From Trichoplax adhaerens (Eukaryota > Placozoa > Uniplacotomia > Trichoplacea > Trichoplacidae): a DNA stretch of 64,000 nucleotides. Made by a program: the position numbers and the translations under genes. Of the stretch, positions 1 through 13,340 are shown piece by piece. Every line of letters begins with the position of its first letter. The first letter of the stretch is position 1. Location: the NCBI RefSeq assembly GCF_000150275.1, contig NW_002060943.1, positions 7,634,066 through 7,698,065 on the forward strand. Direction: 5' to 3'. The notes beneath the pieces are model-generated. The model made no database searches, was not told where the DNA came from, and saw only the letters and a program-made list of their open reading frames with translations.

Positions 1-49
1 TTCTGAAAAATAAAATTCAATTGAATGCGAGAGCAAAATAAAATAAAAT

Positions 50-3000
50 ATGATAAATTTAGAGCTAGAAGAATCAGAAATTGAAGAGGAAGATATTGAA
101 TTAATTGATATCGAAAAGTTGGAGAAACGAGCTAAAAAACAAATGAAACAACAAATGAAGGAAATTCTTGTCTGGAGAAAGAAAATTGAGAATAGACAGG
201 ATAATATTATGGCTGTCCGTAAAGCTAGACACGATAAGCAGATTGAAAATAACGAAAGAAATCGAGAAGTTTACACTGCTAAATTAGAAAAAGAAAAGAA
301 GAAATTAAATGAAATACAAAATGTAAGCAGCAATCGTGGTATTGTTCTTAAAATCTTCAGCTTAACACATATTGTTATTTCTGATATACTTACATGCATA
401 TGTTGTATGTTTCCTTGTAGCAATTTCAAATTTTCGTATATTATAGAAGGAAATTGATGCATAATTTCTATTGGTTAACGCTAAAGCTTATTACCACATT
501 TCTTGCATATTTATGCATATCCTAAATAGAAATTCTTTGTAAACATATTTCTAGAATTTAAAAATTGAACTCGAACAAATTGTAAAAGTAGAAGAAGAAA
601 TGATTCACAATGAGAAAGTAGCTCTTGAGGTTAAATATCTTAATTTTAGATTATGAAATAACATGACAACATAGATGAAGCTATTACATTAAAATTTGAC
701 GTTAGTTATGTTATTGATTAAAGTATCCATCTCATGCAATTATAGCTAGAAATTAATAAATTAGAAGCAAACTTACAGGAAGAAAAAGTAGTACTTGAAA
801 AGACTCAATCTGAAGCTAAGAAATACCATAATCTTCGCGAGAATAAAGCAGCTTCAACAATTCAAGCTCATTTTAAAGGTTTTAAGTAAGTCACACTTAA
901 TAAAGCGAAGAACGGGTTGCATAATTACCTGTGCTAACTAACTTAGTGCGTCACTATTCTTTCAAAATTTTCCTGATCATATTCCTGGCGATATTACGAT
1001 TTAGAATTCGTAAGCGTTATGGGGAAGAAATTAGGATTAGAGCCAAAAGAAAGTTAAAAGAGATACAAGAACAACTTCAACGCTTAGAACGAGAGGAAAA
1101 ACGACAATTAGAAGAGGAAATAAAGCGCAAACAGGTGATAATATTATCCCTTTTGCAAAATAAGCTTGCCAATGGAAGATATTATACTGATAAGCACTTG
1201 TCCCTTACTATATCCTATATTTATTAGGAGGAAGAGAGATTAAGAATAGAATTGGAAAAAAAGAAAAAACAGGTAAAAGTTTCATTAGATAGTATTATTA
1301 AGATTGATTTCAGAAGCTTAGTAAGGATTACGGTAGGAGATTGGAATAGTAGTGATAATTTACGAAGGCCCATGTACTACTTTCGTATAGGAAGAAGAGC
1401 AGAAAAGAATTGAAATGGAAAAGCAAGCTGAGATACAAAGATTAAAAGCCAAGGAAGAAAAGCGTCGACAAGATGAATTGAGAAAACAACGAGAAGAAGA
1501 AGAAAGAAAGAAAAAAGCTGAACTGGAAAGGAAAAGGCTAGCTGAAGAAAAATTAAAGAAAGAAGAAGAGCGCCTAAGAAAATTAGAGGAAAAAAGAAAA
1601 ATAAGAGAAGAACAAGAAAAAATTCGTCGAGAAGAAGAAGAGAGGGTAAAAAGAGAAGAAGAAAGAAAACGCCAGGAAGAGGAAAACAGAAGGCGTCTAG
1701 AAGAGGAGGAGCGAAAGCGAAAAGAAGAAGCAGCAAGACGTAAAGAGGAAGAGAGAAAGCGAAAAGAAGAAGAAAGACGCAATGAGGAAGAGAGAATGCG
1801 AAAAGAAGAAGAAAGACGCAATGAGGAAGAGAGAAAGCGAAAAGAAGAAGAAGAAAAAAGGCATCGAGAAGAAGACAGAAAACGGAGAGAGGAAGATGAA
1901 AGAAAACGCAAAGAAGAATTAAAGCGAATACAACGAGAAAAAGCTATTAAACAAAAAGAACAAGAAAAGTATGATAGACCTCAGCTAGTAAAAACTCCAA
2001 TCCCATCTGAAAACGCTTCGCTGAAAGTGGCAAATGCACATCATCCAGAATTAATCTGTCAATCACAATCAGAATCTGCTCAAACAGTATTAGAATTAAA
2101 GAAAGAGCAATCATCACAACTAGAAATTTTAATTCATCAAGGTGAAGAAGAAATTGCAAAAAAAGAACATCAATTAAAACAACTAAAGCAAGAAATGTTG
2201 AAATTTCAAGATTCAGACATGGATGCTGCCACCAATCCCGAAGCAGTTAAATCCGAACTATCAAGCTACAATAACTATTTATCCAATGTTCAGCTACCCA
2301 GTCATGAAATTAAGTCATTACCCGAATGGCTGAATAGCTACTACCAGAAATGGCTAAATCTTCGAAGTGTAGAAGATGAAAAAGAGCAAGCTAGCGTACA
2401 AAGTGCTACAAAGAAAAAGAGGTATTAATTATTGTTATGAAATTAACCCCTCTCAAGGTTGCTATTCACAATAGATTATCCTCAGAAATTGAACTCTATC
2501 ATCATCTTGATTAGTAGATCTAAGTACCGCAAAAAACCTTCCAAATACTACTGATAGCTCGAGAGAATTTTAAACTTTCTGGTGCTAGTAAATTGTGAAA
2601 TTGTTAGACTAAATTTAAACCATTTCCAAGAGTGCAAAGATGTTTTTCAACTGATATAGAGTATTTGGTTATCGATCTAGCCTCTATATACACTTGAATT
2701 ATCCCAATCTTCTTGTCGCAAAAAATCATAAATTCATCCATTAAGATTCGTACCTAATTAGACTCATAATATTGATTTACAATCATAAGATTATAGTAGT
2801 GATCATGCAAATACATTCTATGATTTAAATTATTCCTCAATGCAAGAATCCGTTTACTCCATTTTAACGGCTGTATCTATATTGAATAATCTCATTATCG
2901 AAACCACGTATGTAGAAATAATTACTTTGATCTTAACGATACTTGACCGGTTCATACGAATCATCACAATTTAAGCATCGAAACTAATGAAAACTGTTTC

Positions 3001-6000
3001 CTATGTTTAAGTTAGTAATTATAATAGTCCACTTAACATATTCTTGTTAAATTGATCACATATAACTGATTATATCCCTATTCTAACTACGATTACCTAT
3101 AATTGATGTATTATTTCGTTTAGTGATATCCTAACTATTTTCTATACTATTTTCTACATAAATTAATTCCAAAATATAAAAATAATTTAAAATTGCAATT
3201 TTGTTTCTTTAGATTTACCATTTCGGCTCTTTATTAATGCCTCATTTTTATACTTTTAATCTAGAAAGCCAACGGCTCTATCTAAGCTTCTGCCATTTCC
3301 TGAGTCGCAACTATTAGCGGCATCGTCTACATCTTCAATCGATTCAGTTTCCATCATAACTATAAATAGCTGTCCAACATCTTATAGTACATCGTCCATC
3401 GGCCAATATCAATCATTGTGCTGGCTATCACTAACACATTGTAACCTAAAAGCTCTGGATGGCATTAACCAGTGTCGTAAACTACAGTATATCAAAATTA
3501 GCGTAAGCCAATTACTTTATTTATTTTTTCCAGTTCTCAAAGATTTCATTGTTTATAAGTCTACTATGAAGTATAGACCTGATCATTGGATTAAATTCAT
3601 TATAGGATAATGATGTGGAATATCTTGACCTGCAAGGATTATCAACTTTAATGGAGCTTAATGCAGCTAATAACAAATTAACGACGGTTCATGGATTAGA
3701 CGGTTGTACATCGTTAAAAGTGGTTGATTTTAGTAAAAATAGATTGACACGCCTAGGTAAAAGGATAGAAATTAAATATTGATCATTGAAAGAACAGTAG
3801 ATTTATTTGCCTTGTAAATAAATATAAGCTATCATTCTTGTGCTTACATACGGAACAGTAGGTATACGTACTTGTAAGTCAAGAATTGCTTAGATGATAG
3901 ACTGTTTTCAAGCTTGGAGTGTTGTTAACTTACATTTTTACATTTAATAAGAAGAGCTAATCCGATTTCGTTCGTAACTACTCCACTTATATTATTGATT
4001 TGTATAATAATACGAAGTATCCTTACTTTTAGGTGAAATTACAAATTGTACCGCACTACAAGAAATTAACTTGGATAATAATCTTCTTGTAACGATTAAA
4101 GTAAGCTCATATTTTATATTATATGTTCATAATTAAAAATTACACCAGAGAATCTTATTGGTCTAGAGACATAAAACAAAATTATTATTTTTATTGCCCT
4201 TATCATTATTAATTCCTCTAGCATCATTCTAGCATCTGTAACTTACCACCCATCTATGAATTCTGTAACACTTTACAAAATTCTATCTAAAAGTCTACAT
4301 TTCGACCTGACATTAATCTACCACATTTAGCAATCTTATGCGAGCAATTTGTAGCATTGGCAGACACCGACAGTAGATATAATAATTAAATTTAATATAC
4401 GGCTGTTCACGGTTCAATTTCGACTCTAATCCATTCTCATTTACTACTCATTTATATCTGTATCTAGTCAAATCAATATATAAACATTACAATCGATGCA
4501 ACACTGTACCTAACTTTTTGATACCATTTACTACTTATTACTTAAATTATGCTTACTATGAAGCTTGTAAAACTATTAATTAGACTCTACCAGCTTAATC
4601 GTACTCATCCGTATTTAGAAATCTGCATGCAGGCATGCAATATCGCTATAGATTTGTCCTAAAATCAAAGTTGTTGCTATTTTCCAGATTATATGGCCTA
4701 CAGGGCACATGAAAATACTATATATATGTAATTAATACAATCAAAGATAGAATATTTACGGTGGGTTATTGTATTATATTCTGATATATAATTTTACAGG
4801 GAATTCAGAACCTAATCAATTTACAAGTTATATCATGCAATTTTAATGATGTAACGTATCTTGATGAATTGAAGAGATGCCATCTACTTCATTCCATCAG
4901 CTTTACCAATAATAGTATCCAACTGGTAAGAGATATTTCTTAATTCCTTAGTTACTACGAAACTGTCATTGCACTAGTCATTTGATTAACTCAGTCGTTC
5001 AACTTGATATAATGAAATATATAATAAATTGCTACCATTCATAATGTTCCTATTTTATCATTTTGTTATAGCTACCTGAATTAACAAATCAATCCTTACT
5101 TGTCGAAATAAATCTAAAATCCAATTGTATCGCCTCATTGGAGAATTTCAGTCAGTCATGGTTACCATCTTTAGAAAATTTGAATATTTCAGAAAATAGG
5201 TAATACATAATAATGTTCCTGTACAAATTAAAGTGAACATATAGTATTATCGAATCGCTTCTTCAATTAAGTTAATTTAATAAGTTGACCTAATTGAGAA
5301 TTATATATGGTTAATTATTTCAGTCTATCAAATCTCGAACCATGTTTAAAACACTTTGTGTCCATCCAAAAATTAGATGTCAGTGACAACTGCTTCGATA
5401 GTAAGTCATTTGTAAATGTTGCGATCTTGTAAGATTCAATTTTATCAATTATTCAGCATCTATTATTCTACGATAATTTTAATATTATGACCATATGCCA
5501 TAAATATCCTACTAAAACCAATTATTCAATTGTATTTAATCATCTGTAAGGTTTCGATGCAATTCTTCCATGCGTAAGCCAATTAACAAGACTAAAATGC
5601 CTACGTTTAAATGGTAATCCTGTGGTAGAAGAGCCTAATTTCCAGGCAGTAGTGACTAAAGCCATACCTTATATGCAAGAACTGAACGACATTAGCGTAG
5701 AAGAGAAAAATTTGAATTTGCATACAGATGTAAATGAACATCCTTTTATTACGATGATACAACGGCAAATTCAAGTTATTCCTGGTTTACGAATATCTTA
5801 TGAAAGAAAACTTCAGTAATCTTAACATACAGACTATTCAATATTATGATGCTCGCACGTACTGATTTTGTCTAGCTCTTAAGTCCATACGCTCATTTTT
5901 ATCCTATTTCCCTTTGATACAGAAAGCTTCGGGCTGTACAAAGAAATAACAATCCTAAAACCTTACTCTGGGTTAAGGTTAGAAAGATTTATAAATTCTA

Positions 6001-9000
6001 ATTATTGATCGGCATCTAAAAGGTGACCTCATTAAATTCTGTTCTCCTTCTTTCATTAGGAAAATTATTTTCAAAGAATGCTATTTGCTTCTCAACAATT
6101 TTTACAACAGCAGTTAAGCTATTCTATTGAATTGAATACAGACCATGAAATCATTGAGTAAGTATCATTTGCTGCGGGTATAAGACGAAATTAATACGTT
6201 GTAGCTTATTATGCATGACGGTTTCTTCAAATAGTTAAGTTACATTTTAGCATGGCATCTTTAAGTAATTAACCGGTACGCAACTATATGGATACATTGA
6301 AACCGTAACTGATCACCCTGAGATTAGAGAGAATTTGACCAATTTATTATCTAATTGTAAATTCTCACTTTCTATGTATGCTACATTAAAACAACTTACG
6401 CCAAATAACCTTAATAATCAAGTTTATTCATATAGTAATAACCTGCAGTATTAAATCTTTAACTTATATTTATTAACATCTAACAAATCAAAAGTGTTTC
6501 TGTTACATTAGTAAAGCTTTATCACATTAGCAATCAAATATAAATATTAATATTATTATGCCTAGTAGTTAATCTATTATTCGATTTTAAATATCACTTG
6601 TTAGCAGGCATACTGCAGGTTTCTTAAATAATTGTAAAGCAAAGGCTTTCCAAAACTATCCATTTATTAAATAACAGCTAATCGATTGCACTAATCTTCT
6701 TAACTTAAATTACTTTTTGCTTGTTCTTAATCACAGTGAAGACTTTCTCAATTTATCACAATCCTTAGATGCAACTCAATACCAACAATTTAGCCAGGTT
6801 AAATGATTGATTGGTACAAGTAGATATCTTAACACAATTGTCTGATCTACTCGCTTGTATATCTGTACTAGGCCAAAAATTTAGCGACAGCAACTAGTTT
6901 ATCTAGGCAAAATAGTGCTGCTATAAAGATTCAGTCTTTATGGCGAGGCTATCGAACTCGAAAGGCTAGCAAGAAGATATATTCAACACTACCATCAACT
7001 TCTCATTCAAATAGAGAGGAAAAAGCAGTAATTGAAATACAGGTAATAAATTAAACAGCAGTTAGCTGTAGTAATAGTTACCGGTACGTGGTGATCAATT
7101 TACCATTCCAACTTACAGTATCTTCCAGTGTCTTCTGAACTAAGGCTCAAATATTATAATTTCTTTTCCAGTCCTTTTATCGTGGCTATAGGACAAGAAA
7201 GCGCATAAAAGCTGCGCTAGTAGAAGCTAAAGACATTCGTGACTTAGATGATGATTTTAATTTTGATGAAATAGATCTATCGCAATTCGATGTTAAGGAG
7301 GTAAACTTTGACATAAATATTTCGACTACGAAAACATTACTGATACTCATAGAATCATAAGGAGAAGCTAATCTCCTATTAACATCTTAAAATAGTATAA
7401 ATCATTCCAATAGGCGTTACGTTTTGATCTCAATAAATACATTAATCCTTAATATCATAAAAAAACTATGCAATGATAAAATACAAAATCATAATAATTC
7501 AATGACTATTCTGTATTAATCTATTACAACCTACTAGGACTATTTTAATCAAGATTGGAAACTAGATGAAGACAGTGATGCTAATGCCGCAAACCTACGG
7601 TAAAAGAGATCATTTCTATTGAGAGATTAGTATACAGTTGGATATGGTTAGGGTTGAGAAAATATTATTTTCTGGCATTTTAAAAAGCATCTTTTCATTC
7701 CGAACATTTAATAGAAATATAGATCCTGATGCGAGCACCAATGCTTTACCAAAAAGTTACGAAAGTATTCCGAAACCAGTATGGCAACTAGAAGAATCGC
7801 TTAACCAAAGTCAACTAGATACCAACCTGAGGCAATATCCTTATCAGGAAGAAGTTCCTGTTGATAATATTTATAAACCACAGCTCGACGATGCGGGCAA
7901 TGAAACATTATACGACGATGATCAAACTTCTGAAGTACCTTCTAGTCAACAGTATCCTGCCAGTAAAAGTGAAGAAATTGTTAATGAATGGTAATAGGAA
8001 TAAAATATTCAGAAATTTAAGCCAGTTTGATTGAGCTTCTTTAATGTAGTTATTTTATTGATAGCTCAACAACTGATTAATACAATCTATTTATTTTAAG
8101 GGGATTTTCGAATTATATGACCGCTGAGCTAATGAAAAAAAGGGCTCGTCGATTCAAACAGAAAAAGAAAATTACCGACCCACAACGTCGCTACGAACAA
8201 TTTAAAAAATTAGATGAAACTTCTTCATGGAAAAATGTTAAAACAACTAAAAAACCGGATAATACTAATAAGTTAAATTACACACAAGGTATACTACATC
8301 ACTATATTTTCACTAGAAAAACTACAGTAATAATGGAAAAATTGCTATCTCAGTTTCAAATCTTAAAGCGAATTGCTTATATTCTTAATAGCTATATTTA
8401 TTATTATTATGTTGTATGAACAGTTGGCAAGCCCACAGCAGCATGGGAACTATCGCCACCTCAGCATCCACAGCGAAAAGAAGATTACACCACATCATGG
8501 ATCAAAAATCAAAGTGAACTTCAAAGCAACTTATCGGATAATGATACATCACCTAATAGTTATAGATCCAAAAGGAAGGAAAATTTACGTAATGTAAACT
8601 ATAAAATAGCAAGACAAGTACATAGCCTACCACAACTGAATGCACATGTGATATCAGGGAAAACCGTTCAGTTAATCGTAAGTTGGAATGATAATTTATT
8701 GTTGTGCTCATTCCTTAAGACAACATCGTGAGATACAGCTCTCGTGTTACTCAAAGACAAATCTCTCATGTTGATGAAAAATTTTTAAAATCTCTGCTTT
8801 TGAATGTAACACAATAAAATTATTTTCGTGTAATTATCTTACAGAAATCAAATCAATACATATGTAACTCTTTCTGTAGTGTGGATATTATTATAATTAA
8901 AATTAGAAAAAACCCCTATTTGTGAAGTATGCCAATATTGGTTAAACTATGCTGTAAACGCTACTATCTTACATATGTAAACGTATTTTTCTAATCTACT

Positions 9001-9312
9001 TCAAAATTTACCTGTATAATACATTTTGCATTTTAGAACCCTTCTAATGAAAATCGAGGAAATTATCCGCCACATGACAATAATTCTTATAGAAGATATT
9101 CTACTGAAAATGGTAAGAAAATTGGGAATAAGACCTTCTCGTTTCCCTTAAAGGGTAGTTTTTTCAACTTTATAATATTTCGGCAAAAATATTCCAACTT
9201 GAATTTTTCGCATTTAGTTCAATTGCCTCCAATATCCAGAGCTTCATCATCGAATAGTGGTTATCGATCCGAAATAATCAATACGGAATCACCGTACAAG
9301 TTTCGGCGATAA
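50..9312 (+). CDS. LRRIQ1: LRRIQ1-like leucine-rich repeat and IQ motif protein (24 exons)
   Basis: Orthologue of animal LRRIQ1, a cilium-associated protein of unclear biochemistry; the IQ motifs should bind calmodulin (family knowledge). Exons: 50-322, 555-629, 746-885, 1005-1134, 1228-1272, 1391-2421, 3265-3502, 3606-3756, 4033-4100, 4800-4925, 5072-5199, 5324-5400, 5551-5815, 5923-5971, 6060-6157, 6737-6797, 6872-7042, 7172-7300, 7538-7599, 7715-7990, 8101-8288, 8424-8677, 9037-9112, 9218-9312. The joined length is 4206 nt with an intact frame, giving 1401 aa against about 1720 in human. Order: charged N-terminus, first IQ (IQAHFKGFKIRKR, about residue 155), Glu/Lys/Arg coiled coil to about residue 500, LRRs about 620-860 (for example VHGLDGCTSL), two more IQ motifs near 1004 and 1043 (IQSLWRGYRTRKA, IQSFYRGYRTRKR), and the family C-terminal WGF...KRA block near 1198. 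Start at 50 was chosen because an in-frame stop lies at 44-46. Most splice sites are good; the joins at 5815/5923 and 6157/6737 rest on phase agreement. Confidence 0.9.
1745..1855 (+). repeat. 39-bp coding tandem repeat in the LRRIQ1 coiled coil
   Basis: Nearly identical 39-nt units at 1745-1783 and 1784-1822, with a partial third at 1823-1855. Each encodes a 13-residue charged unit (EEERKRKEEERRN type). Units differ by an AAG/ATG change. The unit stays in frame, so copy-number change would lengthen the helix without breaking the protein. Confidence 0.85.
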
Positions 9313-12300
9313 CAGCTAAAAGTATTAGCCACTCATAGAATTACTTTACGAAAAGAAACGACATGTAATATATTCAAATTCTGTTTTAATGAGCAATTGT
9401 TTTTCCGTATCTACTGTAGCTTTTTAATATATAGGAATGCAGAATTTTTAAAAACTTACTTCGTGATGAAATATTTAAACTACTCAAGAGAGAGCAATGA
9501 GTGGAATGACGTCTATTCACAAAGCAGCAGCAATTTCCATATCAGAATTGAAAATTATAATAAGTCCTGAAAGGATTTATTCTATTTTCTGCACATTTTC
9601 AGCTAACGTTTGAACTTCCTACTTCCTATTGATAAATTGAAATTATTTTAAATACTTCTTCGAAATTACGATTCTGTAAATATTTTACTTTAAAGTTGAC
9701 TTAAAATATATTCGCCTTATATTTATTACAAAAATATAATTTTAATTCCGTATGTCAGTAATATTGGATGTTGTAAAAGATTATATTATAGTCTAACTAT
9801 ATAGGCAAATACGCAAGTTTCTATAAAATAGTTATGTATATATGTATGCACCCAATTGGCAAGAATAATATTTATTGTGTTTCAATAAAGGGGGTTTGCT
9901 TATTATATGATGCTGAATTGAATTAGGGAATTAGGGATAACGTCAGAAATATCAATTACAAATAATGTTTATTATGTAATTATTACAGAATATCTTTGTA
10001 AGAAAGTGCGATAGACAGAAAATTGATCATAGTCTAATTATGATGACAGATTTCATGTACTTCCCAACAAATTCCATAAATATCGTACATATATGCCGAA
10101 TATAGAAGTAAATATTTAATAAATAGAGCTCAAATAAAGGATATTGAATAGTTCTTGATGCAGATTTTTAAGCATTGAGTTCTATAACGTGTGGACGATC
10201 CACAGCATATAATATCGGGACAACTTGAACATTCCAAAGCTATTGCGATATCGACTATTTACTCTTAAAATTCCTCAAAAAAAGTTCCTGCTATTACAGG
10301 ATCACAAGAGTTATATATGAAAAGATTACTGACACACCGTATCCACATTACTGTACGTGAAATCCTATACCATGCTATTTTTGTAGTAATCTATTGACCA
10401 TCTAGTGGATTTTACGATCAATATCCTTTGTGAGAAGGAAAGGAAGAGAAAATCACAAAATATTCACGTTAATTCCGTTGGACAAAGGATGATGAGTGAA
10501 TAAATAGAATATAATCATCTTATTTGAACTATGCGATTCAATATTTCTGTTAAATGCGTACTATAACGGACATTTTTCTATTTCATTTAATGAGAGACTA
10601 TCATATACTTTCTGACATTTTAATGGAATAATATCAATCCTAAGGCCTACCCACAGGAATTAAAATAACAGTAGTCTAAAATTGATTTATCACGCACTCC
10701 TTTATTTAATAATGCAGCTATTTTAAATAAATTGCTACTTTTAAAAGGTATTTAATTAAAGCTGATAGCCCAACAAATAGAAAGAACCAAATCATTTATC
10801 TAATCGATGCCCATTTTTTATGTTATTATTCGGCCAATGCGTAATACAATCAAGCTTTCAATTTAATCATTTCCCTCTAGCGATTTTACATAATTAATAA
10901 TAGCCATTACTTAAATCTCCATAATGATGCACTAGTACAAATGCCTAAGCAACTACCATAAACATACAGGGTAGGTCTAGCTAGATTTAGCAAAGCTGAC
11001 CACTAGTTTTGACATAATCAGCAAACTCAATGATGCCATCAACTAACTAGTTTTATGTAATCGTAATGACTTCAAAAAATAATGCGAAATGTTGTTATAT
11101 AAGAATGAAATTCTTAATCCAGCAACATAGTTATCTATTTCCAGCCTAATAGATGAATGATCAATATCACTAAGGGAATAATAACTATTTTGCTAACACT
11201 TATTTTATCAATTTATTAATTGATTATAGTACGCATCTAGCTATTGATTATAATGATAACAGAAGCTATAACTATATCTTGAAATAATTTCTGCTCTTAC
11301 GGCGCGAAAAAGGTCATTATTTCATCAGCATAATTGTAATAAAAATGATTGTAAAACAAGGATCAGAACTAACTTCAACAGTTTTACAATGTGATAAAGT
11401 ATAGGTAATTCTACTGTTATGGATGACATAAATTGAGAATTCAAATCAAACTAAATTAAATGCACCATTGCATTATAGACAAGCGTAACATTATTTTTAT
11501 GTTGAGTTGAAATGATTGAAATTTTCTCTTACTTATATGCAAAACTATATAGGAACAGCCATTATTATTTAAGTGAAGATATTCAAGCCGGTAAATTCAT
11601 TCATTTTATCAGTTAATTAAATGAAAACGAAATGATTGTAAGGTTAGAGTAAGTAAGAAAGTGTCGTCAAAGTTAGGAGAATAAGGTAGGGAATAGATAT
11701 ATAAATCAAGGATAAAATTATTAATTATCACCCATTAAGTATCCATCTGATGATAATTGCAAGATTCTATACAATCATTATCAGCAGCGATAACATTCTT
11801 TATATCTTTCCTAATCCTATTTGCTTAGCTAACTTGAACCTACAATCTATAGGCAGTACGAAATATTTGCCATCCTTGTGATATTGCAAGATCAAATTAC
11901 AATATTTTATACCTAAATCAACTATCATGCTAAGACTAAATTCATGGACATTTGTGACTATCATTAAAATTAATTTCATTACTGTAGAAGATGTTTTGAA
12001 AAAACAATAAAACCTTAAACATGAGGGTTAAGAAATGCAAGAGTGCGAGATGATCAATTTCTGGCGTCATATTGGTTTAAACAAATTCAAAGAAACAAAT
12101 AGAAATTTATTATGATCCAGCTACCCTCCACATTATCAGTCTACTACTAATAATCATATGGATCTCTCTTGAGTGGTAGTGGGCCATATCCTTGTGATCC
12201 GTTCAAACTGCAGCACAATATGAATGATAGCATGATGCCCATGATCTAGTAGAAATAGAGATGATACAAAAAAAATTAACATTCAATTTTTTCCAAAGTT

Positions 12301-13340
12301 TATAGAAGACAGAACTTTTATATGTCCTATCTTAAAAAAATTTTGTTTGCAAGCCTTATATCCGTATAATTTTATAACAGATCTATAAAATATATAACTT
12401 TATAAATCTAGGAATTACTTTAAATTACAGTTTATAGTTCTGCCTATGATAGACGAAGCTCTGTTTTTAATCTCATTTATTCATTTTTTATGAGACTCGA
12501 AATGCTACAGGTCTGATAATGAAAATCATAGTAATAATATGCTTTCCTGAAGCAATTACCAATCTGGATTATTAAATGATGAAGAAATCGACTACAATTC
12601 GTTTTTTAGCTGAATGTTACTCCAATAGATGAGTGAGAACTAAAATTTTGCCTTACTTTTAAATGTCTATTAACTATAAGTTTTTATTATCATATAAAGA
12701 TCTAGATGATATTATTACATCTAATCTTTCGACGACTACTTCTTCTTTATCCTAATTTAACGGCATTGCTAACTGGTCAATTAAAGTCTTAAAAATTAAA
12801 GTAAATTTACATTACCTTTAACTGTATACTAAACTCCTATTTGTAATCATAAAATTAACTCAATCCTATTGCAACGACATGATGTCTAAATTGGTTTTAA
12901 CTACAATCTACTACAATTTATCCTTCTAAATAAAAGTAAATAATTTTAAAGATGTAACTGCTTTATTAATACGAAGTATTCTTGATACTATATATCATGT
13001 AGAATCTAAAAACTGCATTAATGGATTAAACATTTCTAAACCGCTTTTTAACAAGTAGCAATCTCTGATTTTACTACAATATAGACCAGCAGTCTATGAC
13101 AATTACTCTCTCGAGGTAAATTGTTAAGCTAATTGTAAGGAACTTTTAATCCAATGTCATTCTTCATACAATAATATCCTTAATCCATACTATTCACATT
13201 AGATCATACACTAAGTCATTATATTGTAGGATCATGTACTGTAGCAATAAGATACATGCATTGTTACGGGATAATTGTAACAGCCTAAAATAATAGATAT
13301 CTTGTAAAATGAAATTATCCAATAAAATCTAGTACCGTAC
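9313..13340. other. Gene-poor interval between convergent LRRIQ1 and tetraspanin A
   Basis: A+T-rich sequence with no reading frame or splice-bounded exon that I can support. It must hold the LRRIQ1 3' UTR on the plus strand and probably the missing last exon and 3' UTR of tetraspanin A on the minus strand. An AATAAA lies at 9884-9889, about 570 bp past the LRRIQ1 stop. Confidence 0.5.
9884..9889 (+). terminator. Candidate poly(A) signal for LRRIQ1
   Basis: AATAAA followed by a G/T-rich stretch (ggggtttgctt), 572 bp after the LRRIQ1 stop codon. The hexamer is common by chance in A+T-rich DNA, so the assignment is tentative. Confidence 0.35.

Noticed and set aside
1360-1911. Long minus-strand open frames rich in Ser, Leu and Phe
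   Set aside because: They are the antisense shadow of the Glu/Lys/Arg-rich LRRIQ1 exon, whose purine-rich codons read as TCT/CTT in reverse.
4405-4425. Resemblance to a tRNA B box (ggttcaatttcgactc)
   Set aside because: No matching A box, acceptor stem or anticodon arm could be folded around it.
8373-8597. Plus-strand open frame overlapping an LRRIQ1 exon
   Set aside because: Wrong frame: the phase-consistent frame restores the conserved GKPTAAW segment.
13264-13284. Candidate terminal exon of tetraspanin A encoding AVTIIP
   Set aside because: Phase and acceptor fit and it would complete TM4, but several other sites fit as well and the family's IFG-type start is absent.
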